Of a DNA stretch of 5,153 nucleotides, positions 1-3,869 are shown piece after piece. Numbering within the stretch: the first letter of the stretch is position 1; each line of letters starts with the position of its first letter. A program made the position numbers and the translations under genes. The stretch comes from an uncultured Archangium sp. (GTDB lineage Bacteria > Myxococcota > Myxococcia > Myxococcales > Myxococcaceae), in assembly GCA_946479335.1 (NCBI GenBank), contig CAMLFP010000396.1, positions 1-5,153 on the forward strand, given 5' to 3'. Below the pieces are notes generated by a model. The model worked only from the letters and a program-made list of their open reading frames with translations, was not told where the DNA came from and searched no databases.

Positions 1-96
1 GGTGCTGCGCCGGGGTCGTCAGCGCGCGCGCTGAAGGCGTGATGGCTGGCGCCGCAGCGCACGCGCGTCACCGTCTTCGGGCGGCGACGGGTGCCG
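1..96. other. Left edge, no assignable gene
   Basis: Two weak readings exist and I cannot choose between them. On the plus strand, a frame open from the window edge ends at a TGA at 40-42 (last residues SSARALKA). It could be the C-terminus of a gene convergent with the DUF2378 gene. On the minus strand, a GTG at 69-71 lies 25 bp beyond the DUF2378 stop and opens a frame to the window edge (VTRVRCGASHHAFSAR and onward), with mostly G/C third positions. It could be the start of a second gene in a DUF2378 operon. Neither stretch is long enough to recognise. No clear terminator hairpin with a T-tract is seen here. Confidence 0.3.
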
Positions 97-639
97 TCAG
101 GCCCACGTGACGAGCAGTGACAGGCCGGGCGGGTCGCGCTTCTCGACCACCACCCGGCCCTCGCTCACCAACAGGAACAGCCCGCCCTCGATGGTGCCGT
201 GCCACAGGCTGGGCATGTCGTGCACGTCGCTGATGATGATGCGCGCGGTGTTCGCGTCGAGCAGCTCCGTCGCCGCGGCGCTGAAATTGTTGGAGGTGCG
301 GAAGGTGCGCGTCAGCCGCGGCAGCGTGCGCGCGGGGCCCACCAGCTTGAGCAACTTCGAGACCGCGGAGCCCACCAGCGTGCGTTGCCAGCCGGCGATG
401 AACGCGCGGCCGATGAAGCGCAGGCCCTCCTCGCGGTCGAGCTCCGGGAAGACCTGCTCGCGGATGAAGTCCATGTGCGTGCACCACACCTCGACGGGCA
501 TCGCGGGCGGCAACCGCGCCACGTCGACGCCGCGCTCCTTGAGCTGCGCCAGCAGCTGCGGCGTCACCTTCTCACCCAGGCCCAGCAGCAGCCCCTCCAC
601 CGACGAGGGGAACACCAGTCGTTGTGCAGGCACGTCCAC
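97..639 (-). CDS. DUF2378 (TIGR02265) family protein
   Basis: This is a 180-residue soluble protein with no signal peptide or membrane segment. I recognise the family from its N-terminal layout: a VFPSSVEGLLLGL opening (residues 9-21), a 'TPQLLAQLKERGVDVARL' helix (26-43), then a PAMPVEVW segment (45-52). These match the TIGR02265/DUF2378 family, a set of paralogues first defined in Myxococcus xanthus and of unknown biochemical function. The middle (68-100) contains the expected 'EEGLRFIGRAFIAGWQ' helix, and the C-terminus ends in strand-like segments (150-180) finishing in TWA. The length is close to the roughly 200 residues usual for the family. The start is a GTG at 637-639. It is favoured because a TATAAG element lies 8 nt upstream and no Shine-Dalgarno sequence is present. 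The gene is divergent from thiL across 43 bp. The family call is firm and the function is unknown. Confidence 0.88.
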   Translation of the reverse strand: MDVPAQRLVFPSSVEGLLLGLGEKVTPQLLAQLKERGVDVARLPPAMPVEVWCTHMDFIREQVFPELDREEGLRFIGRAFIAGWQRTLVGSAVSKLLKLVGPARTLPRLTRTFRTSNNFSAAATELLDANTARIIISDVHDMPSLWHGTIEGGLFLLVSEGRVVVEKRDPPGLSLLVTWA

Positions 640-647
640 GCGTGACG

Positions 648-653
648 CTTATA
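648..653 (-). promoter_or_regulatory. Putative -10 box of DUF2378 gene
   Basis: On the minus strand TATAAG (5 of 6 bases of TATAAT) ends 8 nt before the GTG start at 639. This spacing would place transcription initiation at or within a base or two of the start codon. No convincing -35 box is seen 16-18 bp upstream, where the sequence overlaps the thiL -10 candidate. This is an inference from spacing and base composition only. Confidence 0.45.
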
Positions 654-669
654 CGCGACAAAGAAGCGC

Positions 670-675
670 TACCGT
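670..675 (+). promoter_or_regulatory. Putative -10 box of thiL
   Basis: TACCGT, a TANNNT-type -10 element within GCTACCGTGCGC, ends 7 nt before the GTG at 683. No Shine-Dalgarno sequence is positioned between it and the start; the AAGAAG at 661-666 is too far upstream. The element fits a leaderless thiL transcript and favours the GTG at 683 over the in-frame GTG at 674, which lies inside the element. A -35 box is not evident. Confidence 0.45.
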
Positions 676-682
676 GCGCGCC

Positions 683-1582
683 GTGACGGAGTTCTCTCTC
701 ATCGAGCGCTTCACCCGGCAGTTCCACCCGCCGCGCGCGCCGCGTGGCCCCGGCGACGACTGCGCGGTGCTCGGCCGTCTCGTCGTCACCACCGACGCGC
801 TGGTGGAAGACGTGCACTTCACGCGCGCGACGTTCTCCTTCGAAGACATCGGGCACAAGGCGCTGGCCGTGAACCTCAGCGACGTGGCGGCGATGGGCGC
901 GAGGCCGACGTGGTTCACCGTCGCGCTGGGGCTGCCGCCCGAACTCACCACCCGCGATGTGGAGGCGATGGCGAAGGGCATGGCGCGGCTGGCGCGCGTG
1001 CACCGCGTGGAACTCGTGGGCGGCAACGTCACGCGCGCGCGAGAGCTGAGCGTCACCCTCACCGCCGCTGGCGAGCTGACGCGGGCGCCGCTGCTGCGCT
1101 CCGGCGCGAAGGTGGGCGATGGCCTCTACGTCTCCGGGCCGCTGGGCGACGCGGCGGGAGGGCTGCGGCTCGACGTGCCCTCGCTGCGGCGCGCGCAACG
1201 CCGGCCGGCGCCGCACGTCGCCTTCGGGCAGCTCGCGAGCCGCTTCGCCAGCGCGTGCATCGACATCTCCGACGGGTTGGCGCAAGACCTCCAGCACGTG
1301 TGCGACGCCTCGGGCGTGGGCGCGGAGCTGTCGCGAGACGCGCTGCCGATCTCCCGCGCGTTGAGGCAGCACGCGCCCCACGAGGCGCTGCAGTGGGCGC
1401 TGACCGGCGGTGAAGACTACGTGCTGCTGCTGTGCGTCCCCGCGACGCGGCGCGCGCGCTTCGAGCAGGCGGCCGCGCGCGCAAACCTTGCGGCCCACCG
1501 CATCGGCGTCATCACGCGCGGGAGCGCCGTCTCCCTCGACGGGAAAAAGCTCAAGGGAACGCTGGGCTTCCAGCACCGGTAA
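683..1582 (+). CDS. thiL: Thiamine-monophosphate kinase ThiL
   Basis: ThiL phosphorylates thiamine monophosphate with ATP to give thiamine diphosphate, the last step of cofactor synthesis, in the cytoplasm. The 299-residue product starts like Escherichia coli ThiL (EFSLIERF, 3-10). It then shows the family blocks in order: GPGDDCAVL (22-30), TTDALVEDVHF (36-46), KALAVNLSDVAAMGA (59-73), GGNVTRARELSVTLTAAGE (113-131), GAKVGDGLYVSGPLGDAAGG (141-160), IDISDGLAQDL (193-203) and TGGEDYVLLL (241-250). The Asp-rich motifs are the metal/nucleotide sites of the AIR synthase (PurM)-like fold. Oddities: it is about 25 residues shorter than the E. coli enzyme, mostly in the linker at 161-180. The usual GGD is GGN at 113-115, and the usual PxPR is PAPH at 176-179. 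The open frame continues upstream of the start, but that part is antisense to the DUF2378 gene and was excluded. No other thi genes are adjacent, and no TPP riboswitch fits in the short 43-bp leader region. Confidence 0.95.
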   Translation: MTEFSLIERFTRQFHPPRAPRGPGDDCAVLGRLVVTTDALVEDVHFTRATFSFEDIGHKALAVNLSDVAAMGARPTWFTVALGLPPELTTRDVEAMAKGMARLARVHRVELVGGNVTRARELSVTLTAAGELTRAPLLRSGAKVGDGLYVSGPLGDAAGGLRLDVPSLRRAQRRPAPHVAFGQLASRFASACIDISDGLAQDLQHVCDASGVGAELSRDALPISRALRQHAPHEALQWALTGGEDYVLLLCVPATRRARFEQAAARANLAAHRIGVITRGSAVSLDGKKLKGTLGFQHR

Positions 1583-1617
1583 TCAAACCGAAAACCCTTT
1601 CGTGGCGCGGCGGCTCC

Positions 1618-1623
1618 TACGTG
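1618..1623 (+). promoter_or_regulatory. Putative -10 box of DUF2892 gene
   Basis: TACGTG within CCTACGTGACGCC ends 5 nt before the ATG at 1629. It lines up with the elements ahead of thiL, the 244-residue gene and accC. It is the weakest match of the set because the sixth base is G rather than T or A. Upstream lies a locally AT-richer stretch (1580-1600) with a small CGAAA/TTTCG inverted repeat at 1589-1602. The gene could instead be cotranscribed with thiL, since the gap is only 46 bp. Confidence 0.3.
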
Positions 1624-1628
1624 ACGCC

Positions 1629-1826
1629 ATGAAAACCAACGAAGCTGGATGGGACCGCGTCGCCCGGGTGGTGCTGGGCCTCGCTTTGTTGTCACTCACC
1701 GTCGTGGGCCCGAAGTCGCTGTGGGGGCTCATCGGCCTGGTGCCGCTCTTCACCGGAGCGGTGGGCTTCTGCCCGCTGTACCGCGTGTTCAACTTCAGCA
1801 CCGCGCCGAAGCAGCTCGGCAGCTAG
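1629..1826 (+). CDS. Small YgaP-type (DUF2892) membrane protein
   Basis: The 65-residue product is an inner-membrane protein of the DUF2892 family (YgaP-like transmembrane domain). It has a short polar N-terminus (MKTNEAGWDRVAR) and a first hydrophobic helix at about 13-27. A Gly-Pro turn with the 'SLWGLIGLVPL' segment (30-40) leads into a second helix at about 31-47. The family signature GFCPLY follows (46-51, Cys48 being the only cysteine), with a short soluble tail. In E. coli YgaP this domain is joined to a rhodanese domain; here it stands alone, as is common in the family. The molecular function of stand-alone members is not established. The ATG at 1629 was chosen because it begins the conserved N-terminal region. 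The longer upstream open frame overlaps thiL and does not resemble this family. It lies 46 bp after thiL, so cotranscription is possible, and a strong hairpin follows its stop. Confidence 0.87.
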   Translation: MKTNEAGWDRVARVVLGLALLSLTVVGPKSLWGLIGLVPLFTGAVGFCPLYRVFNFSTAPKQLGS

Positions 1827-1834
1827 CGACCGCG

Positions 1835-1859
1835 CGCGATGTTCGCGCCGAGCATCGCG
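1835..1859 (+). terminator. Strong intergenic hairpin, possible terminator
   Basis: The arms are CGCGATGTTCG (1835-1845) and CGAGCATCGCG (1849-1859). They pair over 11 positions, with one T-G wobble at 1842/1852 and a 3-nt CGC loop. The hairpin begins 8 nt after the DUF2892 stop codon, where an intrinsic terminator would be expected. No T-tract follows, so it is not a canonical rho-independent terminator. It may instead protect the 3' end of the mRNA or assist another termination mode. The structure itself is directly visible; its role is inferred. Confidence 0.55.
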
Positions 1860-1880
1860 GTGAACGCACATTCGCGAATC

Positions 1881-1896
1881 GCTTCGGAGCTTCGGG
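1881..1896 (+). repeat. Tandem 8-bp repeat upstream of secreted-protein gene
   Basis: GCTTCGGA (1881-1888) is followed directly by GCTTCGGG (1889-1896), differing only in the last base. The pair sits just upstream of the putative -10 element at 1900-1905, in the position of a -35 region or activator site. The palindrome TTCGCGAA (1871-1878) lies just before it. It could be a regulator binding site or chance in GC-rich DNA. Confidence 0.3.
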
Positions 1897-1899
1897 CGG

Positions 1900-1905
1900 T
1901 ACCGT
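1900..1905 (+). promoter_or_regulatory. Putative -10 box of 244-residue protein gene
   Basis: TACCGT, identical to the thiL element, ends 6 nt before the ATG at 1912. It lies inside an 8-bp palindrome, CGGTACCG (1897-1904). No Shine-Dalgarno sequence occurs between it and the ATG. The spacing suits a leaderless transcript. Confidence 0.42.
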
Positions 1906-1911
1906 ACGCAC

Positions 1912-2646
1912 ATGCTCCTCGCGCTCCTCGCATCGCTCTCGCTCGGCACCACGCTCGACGACCTCAAGCTGCAGGTGAAGCCCTTCGAGTGGTACGTCGG
2001 CTCCACGCTCGCGCGCGGCCTGGAAGACCCGGTCATCTCGCGATGGAACCTGCCGAACCACACGCTGCCGGCGCTCACGCCGCAGGAGAAAGCCGACCTC
2101 ACGCGCGCGGCGCTGACGCAGCTCAAGGCCTTCGTGATGAGCCCCGAGGGCCGCGAGCAGTGGCTCAAGGCGCTGCAGGGCTCGCCGCGCGACGTCGCGG
2201 AGCGCTCCGCCGGGCTCGCGTCGAGCGTGGCGTACTGGTCGACGCTGGCGCGTGAACGCAAGCCACCCGTGCCGCGTGACGCGCAGCTTCGCGACAAGTT
2301 CGTCAACCAGCAGCGCGCCTTCGCCGCCGACCGCCCGCGCCTCGAGCGCGAGGTCGCCACCTTCCTTCAGGCGCAGGCCCAGCACGACGAGACGATGTTC
2401 ATCGCGCAGCTCAAAGAGCGCCTCGCGTATTTCCTGAGCGAGTCGAAGAACCTCCCCTTCGACGCGAAGCTGGTGGAGGTCGATGGCCGCAAGCTGTTCG
2501 CCGACGGGAAGCTCGAGGGCAAACCCAACTGGTGGAAGTTCTGCTTCCGCGCCGGGCCCGAGGCGACCAACGCGGCGCGCGAGTTCGCGGCGCAGTGGCT
2601 CGCGGAGCTCAACGCGCCGAGCGCGAAGCTGAGCGACGACAAGTAG
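1912..2646 (+). CDS. Putative secreted protein of unknown family
   Basis: I do not recognise a family for this 244-residue product. It begins with a short hydrophobic stretch, MLLALLASLSLG (1-12), that looks like a minimal Sec signal peptide, although the usual positively charged n-region is missing. There is no lipobox cysteine. The mature part is rich in predicted helix and charge: 57-90 and 123-180 contain long runs of Ala, Leu, Glu, Arg and Gln compatible with helical bundles. Only one Cys is present (Cys211), in the aromatic segment PNWWKFCFR (205-213). The C-terminal end 214-244 is another helix with a polar tail. No catalytic motif is apparent. The ATG at 1912 is the first codon of the hydrophobic leader and sits 6 nt after the TACCGT element. 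Strong G/C third-position bias and an uninterrupted 245-codon frame support real coding. The preceding hairpin suggests its own transcription unit. Confidence 0.8.
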   Translation: MLLALLASLSLGTTLDDLKLQVKPFEWYVGSTLARGLEDPVISRWNLPNHTLPALTPQEKADLTRAALTQLKAFVMSPEGREQWLKALQGSPRDVAERSAGLASSVAYWSTLARERKPPVPRDAQLRDKFVNQQRAFAADRPRLEREVATFLQAQAQHDETMFIAQLKERLAYFLSESKNLPFDAKLVEVDGRKLFADGKLEGKPNWWKFCFRAGPEATNAAREFAAQWLAELNAPSAKLSDDK

Positions 2647-2658
2647 CGTCAGGTGACG
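2647..2658. repeat. Inverted repeat at convergent gene junction
   Basis: CGTCA-GG-TGACG forms a perfect 5-bp inverted repeat with a 2-nt centre. It begins right after the plus-strand stop and includes the minus-strand stop codon. Flanking AAGT (2641-2644) and ACTT (2663-2666) could extend it imperfectly. It is the only visible candidate for a bidirectional 3'-end signal here. It lacks T-tracts and the stem is short, so the role is doubtful. Confidence 0.3.
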
Positions 2659-3821
2659 TCGAACTTCATACCGGCGGCCACCAGGCGCTCGCGCAGCACG
2701 CGGCCCATCGCGGTCGCGGGCGTCAACACCCCGGCCACCTTCGGGAGCTTCTCTTCATCCAACGCGAGGCACAGCGCGGCCTGCCCGAGGATGAGTGAGG
2801 TGAGCTTGTAGCCGGGGTCGCCCTCGCCGGTGATGACCAGCGTCTTGCGTTGGCCGGTCTCGCTCTCGCCAAACACGTGCACCTTGAGGCGCCCCTTCTC
2901 GCGCGTCTCCTCGCTGGGGCCCTCGCCGGGCTTCGGCAGCGCCTTCGTCACCAGGCCACGCGTGGGCTTGAACATCAGCGCGCTCATGAAGGCGGCGAGC
3001 CCGCCGGTGAAAATCGCGGCCTGCGCGGCGTTCTTCATCGCCGAGACCTCCGCGTACTTGAGCTGCTTGCCCCACGCGTAGTCGAGCAGCGCGTTCGAGC
3101 GCCGCACCACGCGGGTGTTCACCGACGCCATCACGAAGGGCGCGACCCACTTGCCCACGAAGTCGTCGAAGTGGAACGAGAAGAAGTCGGGCTGCTTGCC
3201 GAGGTCGGGCTCCTTCGAACGATCCGGCGAGAGCGAGTACGGGTCGGCCATGTTGCGCCGCACGTCGCGATTGGCCTCGCCTTGCTCGATACCGGTGAGC
3301 AGCGACTCGATGGTGCCGCCGCTGAAGCCGCCCTTCAGCGTCATCACCGCGTACGTCGCGCGCTTCATGGGCCCCAGCACCTCGTGCAGCGCCTGCACGC
3401 CGAGGTCTGACGGAATGGAGTCGAAGCCGCAGGTGTGCACGATGCGCGCGCCGCTCTGCTTCGCCGTCTCGTGCCACGCGTCGATGGACGCGCGCATGAA
3501 CTGCGTCTCGCCCGTCAGGTCGCAGCAATGCGTGCCGGCCTTCGCGCAGGCCTCGACCAGCGGCAGGCCGTACTTCGCGTAGGGGCCGACGGTGGTGCAC
3601 ACCACGCGGGTCTGCTCCGCGAGCGCCCGGAGCGACGCAGCGTCACCGGAGTCGGCGAGCAGCACCGGGAAGTCGAAGCCCAGGCTCTTCAACTTCGCCT
3701 CGTTGCGGCCCGCGAGCGCGATGCGCGTGCCCGGCGGCGCGAAGCGACGGAGGTAGTCCGCCACGAGGCGCCCGGTGAAACCACTTGCGCCAAACAGCAC
3801 GATGTCGAAGCGACGAGCCAT
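2649..3821 (-). CDS. Saccharopine dehydrogenase-like / trans-acting enoyl reductase family oxidoreductase
   Basis: This 390-residue protein has an N-terminal Rossmann NAD(P)-binding domain. The nucleotide motif is FGASGFTG (10-17, Gly11, Gly14, Gly17) and is followed by ALAGRN (35-40). The family's conserved core comes next: VVCTTVGPYAKYG (73-85), the ACAKAGTHCCDLTGE segment (91-105) and HTCGFDSIPSDLG (129-141). This arrangement is typical of the saccharopine dehydrogenase-like group that includes human SCCPDH and Mycobacterium tuberculosis Rv2953, a trans-acting enoyl reductase for polyketide-type lipids. A hydrophobic stretch at about 266-284 may mediate membrane association, and FSGGTIESLL lies at 166-175. 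It is probably not a lysine-pathway enzyme; an NADPH-dependent reductase acting on a lipid or acyl substrate is more likely, but the substrate cannot be read from sequence. The ATG at 3819-3821 gives the Rossmann strand its usual N-terminus. An AAGG lies only 1 nt upstream, which is poor Shine-Dalgarno spacing. The much longer upstream open frame is antisense to accC and was excluded. Confidence 0.9.
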   Translation of the reverse strand: MARRFDIVLFGASGFTGRLVADYLRRFAPPGTRIALAGRNEAKLKSLGFDFPVLLADSGDAASLRALAEQTRVVCTTVGPYAKYGLPLVEACAKAGTHCCDLTGETQFMRASIDAWHETAKQSGARIVHTCGFDSIPSDLGVQALHEVLGPMKRATYAVMTLKGGFSGGTIESLLTGIEQGEANRDVRRNMADPYSLSPDRSKEPDLGKQPDFFSFHFDDFVGKWVAPFVMASVNTRVVRRSNALLDYAWGKQLKYAEVSAMKNAAQAAIFTGGLAAFMSALMFKPTRGLVTKALPKPGEGPSEETREKGRLKVHVFGESETGQRKTLVITGEGDPGYKLTSLILGQAALCLALDEEKLPKVAGVLTPATAMGRVLRERLVAAGMKFDVT

Positions 3822-3857
3822 GCCTTCGTCGTTGCACAAAAGCCGGAGTGTTTCCGC

Positions 3858-3863
3858 TACAGA
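3858..3863 (+). promoter_or_regulatory. Putative -10 box of accC
   Basis: TACAGA within CGCTACAGAGCGCGC ends 6 nt before the ATG at 3870, the same geometry as at 1900-1905. A TTGCAC at 3832-3837 resembles a -35 box, but the 20-bp spacer is longer than usual. The only purine-rich Shine-Dalgarno candidate, GGAG at 3844-3847, is about 22 nt from the ATG and too distant. The 48-bp region 3822-3869 must also hold the promoter of the oxidoreductase gene on the minus strand, for which I see no clear -10 element. Confidence 0.45.
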
Positions 3864-3869
3864 GCGCGC

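Noticed and set aside
107..682. A 192-codon upstream extension of the thiL frame.
   Set aside because: It lies antisense to the DUF2378 gene, has low-complexity Ser/Arg/Thr composition, and homology to ThiL begins right at the GTG at 683.
640..682. TPP riboswitch ahead of thiL.
   Set aside because: Only 43 bp separates the divergent starts, too short for the aptamer, and no THI-box sequence was seen.
572..1576. A 334-codon open frame antisense to thiL.
   Set aside because: Arg/Ala/Gly/His-rich shadow of a clearly homologous gene; no family resemblance.
1589..1602. CGAAA-ACCC-TTTCG inverted repeat after thiL as a terminator.
   Set aside because: The stem is only 5 bp with mostly A-T pairs and no T-tract follows; it is too weak to call.
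1410..1628. Upstream extension of the DUF2892 frame into the end of thiL.
   Set aside because: The translated extension is Arg/Ser/Ala-rich and overlaps thiL by more than 170 bases. The known small family begins at the ATG at 1629.
2830..3582. Plus-strand open frames (2830-3081, 2850-3410, 3115-3582) opposite the oxidoreductase gene.
   Set aside because: These are antisense shadows of a conserved gene, with no recognisable motif and no plausible start signal.
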